A DNA stretch of 64,000 nt from Jidongwangia harbinensis (GCF_020216025.1 NZ_JAIWNC010000044.1:26250-90249); one strand, 5' to 3'. Shown: positions 51,469-62,016, numbered from the stretch's first letter. The notes: generated by a model not told the origin, from the letters alone. Translations and numbers: made by a program.

Positions 51469-52134
51469 GTGACGTCCGAGGTCTCCGCGCACGACGAGGA
51501 CCACGCGGACCGGGAGGCGGCCGAGCAGGTCCTCGCGTTCCTCCCGGAGTCGGCGCCCACCAGCGGCGAGTTCCTCGCCCGCGCGGTACGCCATCTGGTC
51601 GGGCAGGCGGGCATCCGCCAGTTCCTCGACATCGGCGCCGAACGGTCCGACGGCGACGAGCCGGGGCCGGCGAACGTCACCGACGCCCGGGTGTTCTCTG
51701 TGGACCACAACCCGATGGTGCTGGTGCACGCGCGGGCGTTCCAGGCGATCCGGGACACCGACACCATCCTCGACGCGGCCGGGCGGACCATCGACTTCTC
51801 CCGGCCGGTCGCCGTCCTGCTACGCGGCACGCTCACCGCGCTGCCCGACGACGCCGACGCGCGCCGGCTGCTCGAGATGCTCTCCACGGCCGTCGCGCCC
51901 GGCAGCCACCTGGTCGTCTCGCACCCGGCCCCGGAGTCCGCGGCCGGCCGCGCGGCCGAGCGGTGGCACACCGGCGCCGCCGGGACCACCCGCGACCCGG
52001 ACGGCATCGCCGCGCTCTTCACCGGCTGGCGGCTCCTCGAACCGGGCGTGGTGACCTGCGCCCAGTGGCGCCCGGACACTCCCGACAGCGGCCCCGGCGG
52101 GGAGTACGCCGGGGTGGCCCGCAAGCCGCTCTGA
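51469..52134 (+). CDS. SAM-dependent methyltransferase-like protein (DUF574 family), shortened
   Basis: 221 residues from GTG 51469. The DUF574 pattern is visible: DREAAEQVLAFLPE, FLARAVRHLVGQAGIRQFLD, VFSVDHNPMVLVHARAF, IDFSRPVAVLLRGTLTALPD and APGSHLVVSHPA. Typical members have about 260-280 residues with an N-terminal YDYLLGGKDN block and a DIGTG SAM loop. Here the first block is absent and the loop reads DIGAERSDGDEP. I infer reduced or lost SAM binding. It overlaps nothing and stands 64 bp after the permease gene. Confidence 0.8.
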   Translation: MTSEVSAHDEDHADREAAEQVLAFLPESAPTSGEFLARAVRHLVGQAGIRQFLDIGAERSDGDEPGPANVTDARVFSVDHNPMVLVHARAFQAIRDTDTILDAAGRTIDFSRPVAVLLRGTLTALPDDADARRLLEMLSTAVAPGSHLVVSHPAPESAAGRAAERWHTGAAGTTRDPDGIAALFTGWRLLEPGVVTCAQWRPDTPDSGPGGEYAGVARKPL

Positions 52135-52161
52135 CCGCCGCCGGGTCCGGCTGCGGCCCGG

Positions 52162-52824
52162 TCACGGCTCGATCAGGCCGACCCGGATCGCGTACCGGGT
52201 CAGCTCCAGCCGGTCCCGCAGCCCCAGCTTCTGCAGAATGTTGGACCGGTGCCGTTCCACCGTCTTGACGCTGATGAACAACAGCTCGGCGATCTCCTTC
52301 GTGGAGTGTCCCTCGGCGACCAACTTGAGCACCTCCTCCTCGCGGTCGGTGATCGCCCGCGCCGGTGGCGGGTCGCCCTCCCGGGCCCGCTGGAGGTAGG
52401 TACGCATCAACTCGGTCTCCGCGCCGGGGTAGAGGAACGGCTCGTCCCGCATCGCCGCCCGGCACGCCTCCACCAGGTCGCGGTCGGCCACCGATTTGAG
52501 GACGTACCCGGCCGCGCCGACCCGCAGGGCCTCGAAGAAGTACTGCTCGTTGTCGTACATGGTGAGGAACAGGATCCGCAGGCCGGGCTGATTGCGGGTG
52601 AGTTCGCGGGCGGCCTGCAGGCCGGTGAGGCGGGGCATGGCGATGTCCAGGATGGCCAGATCGGGCCGTTCCGTTCGGGCCTGCTCGACGGCTTCGGCGC
52701 CGTCCGCCGCCTCGGCCACCACCGTCAGGTCGGGTTCACCCTCCAGGATCAGGCGGACGCCGCGCCGGACCAGCGCATGGTCGTCGGCCAGCAGGATGCG
52801 GGTGGGTCCGGTCGGCATGGTCAT
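52162..52824 (-). CDS. NarL/LuxR-type response regulator
   Basis: 220 residues. Receiver domain (about 8-125) with acidic pocket LLADDHALVRRG, phospho-acceptor Asp in LAILDIAMPRLTG, Thr in ILFLTMYDN and Lys in GYVLKSVA. C-terminal LuxR helix-turn-helix (about 155-215): ITDREEEVLKLVAEGHSTKE and FISVKTVERHRSNI. Its ATG overlaps the kinase stop by four bases, so the two are translationally coupled. Target genes are unknown. Confidence 0.95.
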   Translation of the reverse strand: MTMPTGPTRILLADDHALVRRGVRLILEGEPDLTVVAEAADGAEAVEQARTERPDLAILDIAMPRLTGLQAARELTRNQPGLRILFLTMYDNEQYFFEALRVGAAGYVLKSVADRDLVEACRAAMRDEPFLYPGAETELMRTYLQRAREGDPPPARAITDREEEVLKLVAEGHSTKEIAELLFISVKTVERHRSNILQKLGLRDRLELTRYAIRVGLIEP

Positions 52825-53771
52825 CCGTTCCGGCTCGGCACGGGCACCCGCAGCCGGACCTCGGTGCCGCCGCCGCGCGCCGGGCCGAGGGACAGGTCGG
52901 CGCCGACGAGCAGGGCGCGTTCCCGCATTCCCCGGATGCCGGCGCCCTCCGCGGCGTCACCGAGTCCGGCACCGTCGTCGCGGATCCGCAGATCGATGCC
53001 GTCGGCCGTGCGGGCCAGCGCCAGCTCCACCGTGCGCGCCCGGGCGTGCCGGGCCACGTTGGTGAGTCCCTCCTGGGCGACCCGGTACAGGACCAGTTCC
53101 ACGTCCCGGCCCAGCCCGGTCAGGTCGCTGTCGAGCGTGCGGTGCACGGTGAAGCCGGCCGTGGAGAACTCGGCCGCGAGCGCCTTGAGCGCACTGACCA
53201 GGCCCAGTTCCTCCAGGACGCCGGGGCGCAACCGGCGGGCGATGCGACGGATCTCGTCCAGGCTGTTCCGGGTGGTCTCCTGCACCTGGTGCAGCTCCGC
53301 GCGGATCGGCGGCGGGGCGTGGCCGGCCACCCGGTTGAGTTCGAGCAGTACCGCGGTGAGCGTCTGGCCGATCTCGTCGTGCAGTTCCTGGGCGATCCGG
53401 TGGCGTTCCGCCTCCTGCGCGGAGAGCGCCCGCGCCGCGCTGGCGGCACGTTCCCGCTCCAGCCGGTCGAGCATCGCGTTGAACGTCCGGATCAGGTCGG
53501 CGATCCCGGCACGGCCGGTGACCGCGAGGCGGTGCCCGGGACGGAGCAGATCAATGGTGCTCATGGTACGGGTGAGGCGGGCAAGCGGGTCCAGTCCGAT
53601 GCGCAGCAGTACCGCATTGGCGACCAGCATGGCGACCAGGCCGACGCTGAGCACCACCGCCTCGGTCAGCAGCACCGGGGTGGAGACCGTCACCGGGCCG
53701 AGCAGCAGCAGGATCGCGGCGGCGACCAGGACCGCCGCGTTCAGCGTGAAGATCCGCCAGAACAGCGACAC
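52821..53771 (-). CDS. Sensor histidine kinase, NarL-partner type (HisKA_3)
   Basis: 316 residues from GTG 53771, selected for the GGAGGT site 8 bp upstream; an ATG at 53810 would add 13 residues. Two hydrophobic segments at the N-terminus (FTLNAAVLVAAAILLLLGP and the next run) have almost no extracytoplasmic loop. A HAMP-like region follows (about 65-115). HisKA_3 carries the phosphorylated His in RIAQELHDEIGQTLTAVLLE. The ATPase domain has ELVLYRVAQEGLTNVARHA, DDGAGLG and GIRGMRERA. The lack of a sensing loop suggests membrane or intracellular sensing. Confidence 0.93.
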   Translation of the reverse strand: MSLFWRIFTLNAAVLVAAAILLLLGPVTVSTPVLLTEAVVLSVGLVAMLVANAVLLRIGLDPLARLTRTMSTIDLLRPGHRLAVTGRAGIADLIRTFNAMLDRLERERAASAARALSAQEAERHRIAQELHDEIGQTLTAVLLELNRVAGHAPPPIRAELHQVQETTRNSLDEIRRIARRLRPGVLEELGLVSALKALAAEFSTAGFTVHRTLDSDLTGLGRDVELVLYRVAQEGLTNVARHARARTVELALARTADGIDLRIRDDGAGLGDAAEGAGIRGMRERALLVGADLSLGPARGGGTEVRLRVPVPSRNG

Positions 53772-54005
53772 GAGCGGTGACCTCCGGGGTCCTCGGCGGC
53801 AGATCTCCATGGTGGGCGGGACGGCGCCGGCCGTCCATCCGGGCTGACCCCCACACCCACCGACGATATGGGGGTCAGCACCGATGATGCGCCACCCTCC
53901 GGTTCGGCACGCTGGAAGCATGATGATCACGCGAGCCCGCATGCTGTCCCGGTCCCGCCGGCCGGTGCCGGTCCCGGCCCCGGTCGCGCCGCCAGGACCG
54001 AGGCG

Positions 54006-55643
54006 ATGAGTCTCGGGCAGCTGTACCTGGTGGCCCTGGTCGGTGGCGTCGCGTTGCTGGCCAGCATCGCCGGCGCACGTTTCGCCAGCCGGCTCGGACT
54101 ACCCAGTCTGCTGCTGTTCCTCGCCGTGGGCGTGATCCTCGGTGAGGACGTCCTGGGCCTGCACTTCGACGACGCGCAACTCGCGCAGACGCTGGGTACC
54201 GCCGCCCTGGCCGTCATCCTGGTCGAAGGCGGACTCACCACACGCTGGAGCGACGTCAAACGGCTGCTGGTGCCGTCCGGCATCCTGGCCACCGCGGGGG
54301 TGGCCATCTCGGTCGTGGTGACCGCCGCCGGGGCGCATCTGCTGCTCGGTCTGGACTGGCAACTGGCGCTGTTGCTCGGCGCGATCGTGTCCTCCACGGA
54401 CGCCGCGGCGGTGTTCGCGGTGCTGCGCGCGCTGCCGCTGCCGCGCAAGGTCACCGGCCTGGTCGAGGCGGAGTCCGGCTTCAACGACGCGCCGACCATC
54501 ATCCTGGTGCTGGTGTTCACCACCGCGGTCGCCGACCTGCCGAGTCCCGGCGCCGTCCTCGGCGACATGGGGTACCAGCTGGTCGTGGGAGCGGGCAGCG
54601 GACTCCTCGTGGGATGGCTCGGGTCGATCACGCTGCGCCGGGTGGCGCTGCCCGCCATCGGCCTGTACCCGCTGGCCACGTTCGCCTGGGGCATCATCGC
54701 GTTCGCCGCCGCCGGCTCGGTCAACGCCAGCGGCATCATCGCGGCGTATCTGGCCGGCATGGTGCTGGGCAACGCCGAACTGCCGCACCGGGCGGCGATC
54801 AACTCGTTCGCCGAGGGTTCCGGCTGGCTCGCCCAGATCGGCCTGTTCGTCATGCTCGGCCTCCTGGTGGACCCGAGCGACCTGCCCGCCGCGGTACTGC
54901 CCGCCCTGGTCGTCGGCCTGGTGCTGTTGTTCCTGGCGAGGCCGGTTTCGGTGCTGCTGTGCCTGTTGCCGTTCCGGATGCCGTGGCGGGAGCAGGCGTT
55001 CATCTCCTGGGCCGGGCTGCGCGGCGCGGTGCCGGTCGTCCTGGCCACGTTCCCGATCGTCGCCGGCGTGTCCGGCAGCCGGGACCTGTTGCACATCGTG
55101 TTCGTGCTGGTCGTCATCTTCACGCTGGTGCAGGGCCCGACGCTGCCGTACGTGGCCCGCCGGCTCGGCCTGGTCCGGACCGACGCGCTGCGCGAGATCC
55201 AGGTGGAGACCGCGCCGCTCGACGTGCTGGGTGCGGACCTGCTCACCATCTCGATCCCGGCCGGGTCCCGCCTGCACCGGGTGGCGATCTTCGAGTTGCG
55301 GCTCCCGGCGCCGGCCGCGATCACGCTGATCGTCCGGGACGGTGCCGCGTTCGTCCCGGACCGGGACACCTACCTGCGGGCCGGCGACGAGTTGCTGTTG
55401 ATCGCCACGCAGCACACCCGGGAGGCGGCCGAACGGCGGCTGCGCGCGGTGGGCCGGGCCGGACGGCTGGCCGGCTGGCACGGGGAGACCGGCAATCCGG
55501 ACCCGCCACCACGACGGCGCCCCACCCGGCGGGCCGCGGCCCCGGCCGCGCCGGAGCCGCCGGCCCCGCCGCCGGAGACCACCGGCGACCGTATCCACGG
55601 CTCGCGCGAGGCGAGCCCCGACCCGGTCGGGATCGCGTCATGA
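54006..55643 (+). CDS. CPA1-family K+(Na+)/H+ antiporter with C-terminal TrkA-C-like domain
   Basis: 545 residues from ATG 54006. Twelve to thirteen hydrophobic segments. The ion-binding ND pair typical of CPA1 lies in VEAESGFNDAPTIIL, and SSTDAAAVFAVLRALPLPRK precedes it. WAGLRGAVPVVLATFPIV is the other conserved block. Residues about 400-485 form an RCK-C/TrkA-C-like nucleotide-responsive domain (LRAGDELLLIAT), as in NhaP2/CvrA. The last 50 residues are Pro/Ala/Arg-rich. Followed after 43 bp by another transporter gene on the same strand. Confidence 0.92.
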   Translation: MSLGQLYLVALVGGVALLASIAGARFASRLGLPSLLLFLAVGVILGEDVLGLHFDDAQLAQTLGTAALAVILVEGGLTTRWSDVKRLLVPSGILATAGVAISVVVTAAGAHLLLGLDWQLALLLGAIVSSTDAAAVFAVLRALPLPRKVTGLVEAESGFNDAPTIILVLVFTTAVADLPSPGAVLGDMGYQLVVGAGSGLLVGWLGSITLRRVALPAIGLYPLATFAWGIIAFAAAGSVNASGIIAAYLAGMVLGNAELPHRAAINSFAEGSGWLAQIGLFVMLGLLVDPSDLPAAVLPALVVGLVLLFLARPVSVLLCLLPFRMPWREQAFISWAGLRGAVPVVLATFPIVAGVSGSRDLLHIVFVLVVIFTLVQGPTLPYVARRLGLVRTDALREIQVETAPLDVLGADLLTISIPAGSRLHRVAIFELRLPAPAAITLIVRDGAAFVPDRDTYLRAGDELLLIATQHTREAAERRLRAVGRAGRLAGWHGETGNPDPPPRRRPTRRAAAPAAPEPPAPPPETTGDRIHGSREASPDPVGIAS

Positions 55644-55686
55644 GGCCCGAACGCGGGACGCGGCCCGGCCGGCCGGACGAGGACTC

Positions 55687-56976
55687 GTGACCGCGGCGAT
55701 CGTCGCGTGCGCCGTCTTCGGCGTCGCGTTCTTCCTCATCGCCACGGAACGGTTCAACCGCGTCGCGATCGTCCTGGTCGCCGCGGGCCTGCTGGCGGCG
55801 TTGCGGATCGTGCCGGGCGAGCACATCTTCTTCTCCGAGCACGCCGGCATCGACTGGAACGTGATCTTCCTGCTGCTCGGCATGATGATCATCGTCAGCG
55901 TGGTGAAACTGACCGGGGTCTTCGAGTTCCTGGCGATCTGGGTGGTGAAACGCTCCGGCGGGCGGCCGTACCGGATGCTGGTGTTGTTGATCCTCAGCAC
56001 CGGCATCGTGTCCGCGTTCCTGGACAACGTCACCACGGTGATGCTGGTGGCGCCGGTGACCATCCTGATGTGCGCGCGGCTCGGGTTCTCCCCGGTGCCG
56101 TACCTGATCGCCGAGGTCCTGGCGTCGAACATCGGCGGCGCCGCCACGCTGATCGGCGATCCGCCGAACATCATCATCGGCAGCCGCGCGAACCTCAGCT
56201 TCAACGACTTCCTCATCCACATGGCCCCGATCGCGATGCTCACGCTGGCGGTGTTCGCGCTCGCCGCGTGGCCGATGTTCCGGCGCACCTTCGAGTTCCA
56301 TCCGGAACGGGTCGACGAGATCATGGCGCTGGACGAGCGGTCCTTCATCACCCGGCCCGACCTGCTGCGCCGGTGCCTGCTGGTGCTCGGCCTGGTGATC
56401 GCGGCGTTCGCGCTGCACTCGGTGCTGCACATCGAGCCGGCCGTGGTGGCGATGCTCGGCGCCGGCGTCATGGTGCTGGTGTCGCGGACCACCGCGAGCG
56501 AGTACCTGGCCGAGGTGGAGTGGCCCACGCTGGTCTTCTTCATGGGCCTGTTCGTGATGGTCGGCGGGCTGGTGGAGACCGGGGTGATCGAGGCACTCGG
56601 CAGGTGGGCGGTGGAGACGGTCGGCGACGGCTACCTCGGTGCCGCGACCACGCTGCTGTTCGGCTCCGCGGTGGGTGGTGCGTTCTTCGACAACATCCCG
56701 TACACCGCGACGATGGCGCCGATCGTGGAGTCCATCGTGGCGCAGGCGCCGGACCCGGCCACCGGTCAGGCGCTGTGGTGGGCGTTCGCGCTCGGCGCCG
56801 ACTTCAGCGGCAACGGCACCGCGGTGGCGGCGAGCGCGAACATCGTCGTGCTGGGCATCGCCGCCCGGCACGGCACACCGATCAGCTTCTGGCAGTTCAC
56901 CCGGTACGGCATCGTCACCACGTTGCTCACCACCGCGGTGGCCTGGGTGTACGTCTGGCTGCGCTACTTCACCTGA
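55687..56976 (+). CDS. ArsB/NhaD-family (ion transporter superfamily) permease
   Basis: 429 residues from GTG 55687. About eleven hydrophobic segments. Two signature sets are visible: LDNVTTVMLVAPV with IGGAATLIGDPPNIIIGS in the first half, and GGAFFDNIPYTATMAPI with GADFSGNGTAVAASANIVVL in the second. Both are diagnostic of the ArsB/NhaD fold. The family includes arsenite efflux pumps and Na+/H+ antiporters. With no ars genes nearby and a CPA1 antiporter next door, cation/proton exchange is preferred. Confidence 0.9.
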   Translation: MTAAIVACAVFGVAFFLIATERFNRVAIVLVAAGLLAALRIVPGEHIFFSEHAGIDWNVIFLLLGMMIIVSVVKLTGVFEFLAIWVVKRSGGRPYRMLVLLILSTGIVSAFLDNVTTVMLVAPVTILMCARLGFSPVPYLIAEVLASNIGGAATLIGDPPNIIIGSRANLSFNDFLIHMAPIAMLTLAVFALAAWPMFRRTFEFHPERVDEIMALDERSFITRPDLLRRCLLVLGLVIAAFALHSVLHIEPAVVAMLGAGVMVLVSRTTASEYLAEVEWPTLVFFMGLFVMVGGLVETGVIEALGRWAVETVGDGYLGAATTLLFGSAVGGAFFDNIPYTATMAPIVESIVAQAPDPATGQALWWAFALGADFSGNGTAVAASANIVVLGIAARHGTPISFWQFTRYGIVTTLLTTAVAWVYVWLRYFT

Positions 56977-58232
56977 GGCACCGTGCGCAGCAGCGCCACC
57001 GCCTCCTGCTCCGCCGCGTGGACCGCGAACAGATGCTCGGCCAGCACCCCGAAGTCCGGCGCCACCGGCGGCCGCCGGTCCAGCTCGGCCCGCCGCCGCC
57101 ACAGCTCCCCGGCCGCCTCGGCGCGGGCGGCCGCCCCGTCGTCGCCGAGCGCCACGCCCGCGGCGACCGCCGCGGTGAGTTCCCGCAACCGCGCGTACTC
57201 CGGCACGTCGGCCGGCAGCGCCGCCTCGGCGAAGGCGTGCCACCGCCGCCCGGCCGCCCGGAACGCCTCGGCCGCCGCGGCCGCCCGCTCGCCGAGCAGC
57301 GGCGTCACCTCGTCGAGGAACTCCGCGTACAGGTCGCGCAGGTGGCCTCCGCTCATGCCGACCGGCTCGACCGCCTCCCACACGGTCAGCAGCGCGGTGG
57401 CCAGACCGCGCCCGTCCGCGAAGACCGTCGGCCACCCCTTGGCGTTCCGCCGGTCGGTGCACAACCTGGCCCACTTCCGCCAGGCCGGCAGCGCGAACGA
57501 CGCGGACGTGCCGCCCAGATGGTCGGCGCCGTCCCGGACCGCCGCGCGGACCAGGTCGGCGAGTTTCTCCGGCGGGCTCGCGTCGGCCACCACGACCAGC
57601 CGGTTCCGGTACGAACTCACCCGCGCCCGGGCCCGGTCCAGCGCGTCGGCGGCCACCGTGAGCGGCCGGGTGTTGCGGTCGTCGATCCGTACCCCGGCGC
57701 CGGTCGCCGCGTACGCGACCACCGGATGCCCGCCGTGCGCCTCCAGGTGCGCCGGCAGGTGCCAGTAGCCGACCAGGTACCGGTCCGGGACGACCAGCGC
57801 CCGCTCGCCGGCCGCCAGGACCGCCGCCAGCTCGGCGGCCGCACCCTTCGCGCCGGCCGTGGTGTGCACCCGGTACCGGACGCCCAGCCGGTCCAGCGTC
57901 CGGTCCGTCCAGTCCAGGTAGTTCCACCGGTTCCGGAACCCCAGCGTCAGGTGAGTGGTGTCGTGCGCGGCGAACTCCCACAGGATGTATCCGGCGCCGA
58001 GACCGCCGCCGAGACCGAGGACCATCGCCTCGGACAGCTCCACGCCGCGGTCCGCGAGGAGGTGCGCCACCGCGGCGGTTTCCGGGTGCAGCCCGCCCCG
58101 CAGGGTCCAGCCGGAGTCGCTGGCGGGCCGTTCGGCGTCGCCCACCACGTGCCGGCGCGCCGCGGCGTACCGTTCGCCGGTCCGGGCCATCCGGGCCCGG
58201 ATGCGCGCCTTGAGATGCTTCTGTTCCGTCAT
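56964..58232 (-). CDS. BtrH N-terminal domain/DUF4872-like protein, function unknown
   Basis: 422 residues from ATG 58232. The N-terminus TEQKHLKARIRARMARTGER is a motif shared by many small actinobacterial proteins. Next come GLHPETAAVAHLLADRGV and SEAMVLGLGGGLGAGYILWE, which match the BtrH papain-like fold. GGHPVVAYAATGAGVRIDDRN then follows, and a DUF4872-like helical tail from about residue 245. BtrH moves an acyl group from a carrier protein to an aminoglycoside using Cys. Here the Cys position reads HPET, so acyl transfer of that kind is doubtful. Its 3' end overlaps the convergent transporter gene by 13 bp. Confidence 0.75.
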   Translation of the reverse strand: MTEQKHLKARIRARMARTGERYAAARRHVVGDAERPASDSGWTLRGGLHPETAAVAHLLADRGVELSEAMVLGLGGGLGAGYILWEFAAHDTTHLTLGFRNRWNYLDWTDRTLDRLGVRYRVHTTAGAKGAAAELAAVLAAGERALVVPDRYLVGYWHLPAHLEAHGGHPVVAYAATGAGVRIDDRNTRPLTVAADALDRARARVSSYRNRLVVVADASPPEKLADLVRAAVRDGADHLGGTSASFALPAWRKWARLCTDRRNAKGWPTVFADGRGLATALLTVWEAVEPVGMSGGHLRDLYAEFLDEVTPLLGERAAAAAEAFRAAGRRWHAFAEAALPADVPEYARLRELTAAVAAGVALGDDGAAARAEAAGELWRRRAELDRRPPVAPDFGVLAEHLFAVHAAEQEAVALLRTVPQVK

Positions 58233-58278
58233 CGCTGCCCTGTCCGGTCGCGCACACGCCGGCTCCCCACGCGGCGGC

Positions 58279-58290
58279 GTTGCGCGCAAC
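58279..58290. promoter_or_regulatory. GTTGCGCGCAAC palindrome upstream of the BtrH-like gene
   Basis: A 12-bp perfect palindrome, 46 bp before the start of the BtrH-like gene on the minus strand. It is a plausible operator for an unidentified dimeric regulator. The rest of the 212-bp spacer up to selB shows no gene. Confidence 0.4.
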
Positions 58291-58444
58291 CGTCGGTGCG
58301 TTCAGCGAAGGACGGTCGCTCTCCCGAGGCCGGACACCCCTTTGCCTCCGCGGGCCGGGCGGCGTGGGCGCCCGGGAGGAGGTGCGGCACGGGAGCGTGC
58401 CGACCGCCACGGTATCGCCTCCCCCGCCCCGAGTCGAGAACCGC

Positions 58445-60190
58445 CTACGCCGGGACGGTGCGGCGGTCGTCCGGCAGGCGGCGGGTCGCGCCGGTGCGGT
58501 CCAGCAGCTCCAGCAGCGGCACCGCCACCCGGCGGCTGGTCTGCAGCGCCTGCCGGGCCTCGCTGAGCGTGAACGGCTGCGGCAACCCGGCCAGCACCGT
58601 CACCGCCCGTTGTGGCGCGCCGGCCGGCAGCACCACGTTCCCGGCCAGCTGGACCACCAGTCCGGCCCGGACCGCCGCGCCCAGCTGGCGGGCGCCCAGA
58701 CCCAGTTCGGCCAGCCGGTGCACCTCGGGCGCGGCGAACGGGCCCAGCCCGGCGAACGCGCGTTCCACGGCGGCGACCAGGTCCGCCGGCACCGACGGCG
58801 CGCCCGCCGACACCCGGCCGGACCGGAGGAGCAGCGGCGGCCGGACCAGCGCCTCGACCAGCGCCCGGTCCGGCAGCTCGAGCCGGCGCCGGAGCGCGTC
58901 CACCGGGACCCCGGGTTCCAGCGGGTGCTCGGCGGCGTGCCGGGCCACCTCCGCGGTCAGGCGTTCGCCCAGCGCCGCCCAGTGGTCCGGGTCGGCGTAC
59001 CACGGCCCGGCGACCGGCTCGCCGCCCGGCGGCACCCCCATCCGGTCCAGCTCGTCGCGCCGCACCAGCAGGCGGCGGCGCAGCTCACCGGCCAGATCGG
59101 GTACGCCGTCCATGGTGTCCAGCCGGGCCGCGCGTTCGGCGGCGGCACCCCGGCGGCCGAGGCCGGGCGGGACCACGTCGAGCACGGTGACGCCGCCGGC
59201 GACGTGGTGGCGTCCGGGGTCGCGCAGCAGCGCACGGTCGCCGATCCGCAACGGCAGCGGGCGGTCCAGTCGCAGCCGGGCGGTGTCGGTGCCGAGCGGG
59301 CGCACCCGGACCGGTACGGCGGCCGACCCGGCGTGCAGCATCACGGTCGCGGGCAGGTCGGCCACCGGGTCGCCGTGCACCCGGACGTCGATCAGGTCGG
59401 TGCGCCGGAACCGGCCCGGGGTGAGCAGCGCCGCGCCGCGCCCGACGGTGTCCCGGTCGATGCCGCGCAGGTTGACCGCCACCCGGGCCACCGCGCGCAC
59501 GTCCGGCACCGGCTCGCCCAGGCTCTGCAGGCCGCGTACCCGCACCGGGCGGTCGGTGCCGGTCAGTTCCAGCTCGTCGCCGGTGCGCAGCCGGCCGCCG
59601 CCGAGCGTGCCGGTGACCACGGTGCCGGCGCCCCGGATGGTGAACGAGCGGTCGATCCACAGCCGTACCGGTGCCTGGTCGTCGGGTGCCGGCAGCCGGG
59701 CGACCAGGCGGTCCAGGGCGGCGCGCAGGTCGTCCAGGCCGGCGCCGGTGACCGCGCTGACCGCCACCGACTCCACCTCGCCGAGCGAGCTGGCGGCGAT
59801 CTCCCGCCGGGCCCGGCCGGACGCGGCGGCCGGGTCGGCCAGGTCCGCGCGGGTGACCACCAGCAGGCCGTGCCGGACGTCCAGCGCGTGCAGCGCCGCC
59901 AGGTGCTCGGCGGACTGCGGCATCCAGCCCTCGTCCGCGGCGACCACGATCACCGCGGCCGGCACCGGCCCGGCCCCGGCCAGCATGTTCGGCACGAACC
60001 GCTCGTGCCCCGGCACGTCGACGAACGCCACGGTGGCGCCGGACGGCAGCGTGGTCCAGGCGAACCCGAGGTCGATGGTCATCCCGCGGCGGCGTTCCTC
60101 GGCCCACCGGTCGGGTTCCATCCCGGTCAGCGCGCGGACCAGCGTCGACTTGCCGTGGTCGACGTGCCCGGCGGTGGCGAGGACGTGCAC
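58445..60190 (-). CDS. selB: Selenocysteine-specific elongation factor SelB
   Basis: Delivers Sec-tRNA(Sec) to UGA codons marked by a SECIS hairpin. 581 residues from GTG 60190. GTPase motifs: G1 AGHVDHGKST (residues 7-16), Thr in RRGMTIDLGF, G3 DVPGHERF and G4-type VTRAD. EF-Tu-like domains II and III follow to about residue 340. The C-terminal winged-helix repeats that read SECIS occupy about 400-581, ending with LELLDRTGATRRL. The gene starts one base after the selA stop, so the two are tightly coupled. Confidence 0.96.
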   Translation of the reverse strand: MHVLATAGHVDHGKSTLVRALTGMEPDRWAEERRRGMTIDLGFAWTTLPSGATVAFVDVPGHERFVPNMLAGAGPVPAAVIVVAADEGWMPQSAEHLAALHALDVRHGLLVVTRADLADPAAASGRARREIAASSLGEVESVAVSAVTGAGLDDLRAALDRLVARLPAPDDQAPVRLWIDRSFTIRGAGTVVTGTLGGGRLRTGDELELTGTDRPVRVRGLQSLGEPVPDVRAVARVAVNLRGIDRDTVGRGAALLTPGRFRRTDLIDVRVHGDPVADLPATVMLHAGSAAVPVRVRPLGTDTARLRLDRPLPLRIGDRALLRDPGRHHVAGGVTVLDVVPPGLGRRGAAAERAARLDTMDGVPDLAGELRRRLLVRRDELDRMGVPPGGEPVAGPWYADPDHWAALGERLTAEVARHAAEHPLEPGVPVDALRRRLELPDRALVEALVRPPLLLRSGRVSAGAPSVPADLVAAVERAFAGLGPFAAPEVHRLAELGLGARQLGAAVRAGLVVQLAGNVVLPAGAPQRAVTVLAGLPQPFTLSEARQALQTSRRVAVPLLELLDRTGATRRLPDDRRTVPA

Positions 60191-60191
60191 G

Positions 60192-61499
<1,308 letters not shown>

Positions 61500-61524
61500 C
61501 GCACCAGCATAGGCGCTCGCTTGA

Positions 61525-61545
61525 ACTCCGTGCACCATACGGAGT
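61525..61545. promoter_or_regulatory. ACTCCGT-N7-ACGGAGT palindrome in the selA/NTF2-like intergenic region
   Basis: A perfect 7-bp inverted repeat (61525-61531 with 61539-61545), 21 bp in total, in the 58-bp gap between divergent selA and the NTF2-like gene and 12 bp before the latter. Size and symmetry suit a TetR-type repressor. It could silence one or both genes. Confidence 0.5.
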
Positions 61546-61557
61546 ACTCTCCACCCC

Positions 61558-62004
61558 ATGACCGACCAGAGCCCGTTCACCGCCACCCACTTCGCCCCCA
61601 CCGCCGACGACACGGAGACCCTGCTGGCCTGGTTCGCCCGCTACGACGACCACGTGCGCCGCAACGACACCGCGGCGATGGCCGACATGGCGCTCTTCCC
61701 GCTGGTGGTGATGACGAACGACTCCGCGGGCGAGTGCGTCACCCAGGAGTGGGACCGGGAGACCTTCCTCCAGGCGATGGGCATGGGCGCCGACCCGTCG
61801 ACGCGGATCGACAACGAGCGCCGGCCGGTCTTCCTGAACAGCGACCTCGCCGTGGTGGTGACGGACTCGACGGTGACCGCGGACGGCCGGACCCGGTACA
61901 TGCGCTACGTCGACGTGATGGCGAAGACCGGCGGCCAGTGGCGGTTCAAGAGCATGATCCAGGCCGGCTGGGGCGACATGCTCAAGGAGTACCTGGGCGC
62001 CTGA
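61558..62004 (+). CDS. NTF2-like (SnoaL/DUF4440-type) small protein
   Basis: 148 residues, no signal peptide, no transmembrane segment. The pattern is that of the cone-shaped NTF2-like fold: ETLLAWFARYDDHVRRND with AAMADMALFPLVVMTND in the first helices, then strands DLAVVVTDSTVTADGRTRYM and TGGQWRFKSMIQAGWGD. Such proteins bind small ligands or act as isomerases; the substrate cannot be inferred. It sits inside the selenocysteine locus between selA and selC and has no in-frame UGA besides its stop. Confidence 0.75.
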   Translation: MTDQSPFTATHFAPTADDTETLLAWFARYDDHVRRNDTAAMADMALFPLVVMTNDSAGECVTQEWDRETFLQAMGMGADPSTRIDNERRPVFLNSDLAVVVTDSTVTADGRTRYMRYVDVMAKTGGQWRFKSMIQAGWGDMLKEYLGA

Positions 62005-62016
62005 GCGGCGCGTGAG

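Noticed and set aside
43760..58232. A secondary-metabolite gene cluster (UbiA, methyltransferase, BtrH-like, MMPL)
   Set aside because: The genes are scattered among housekeeping transporters and regulators, with no synthase, carrier protein or tailoring set.
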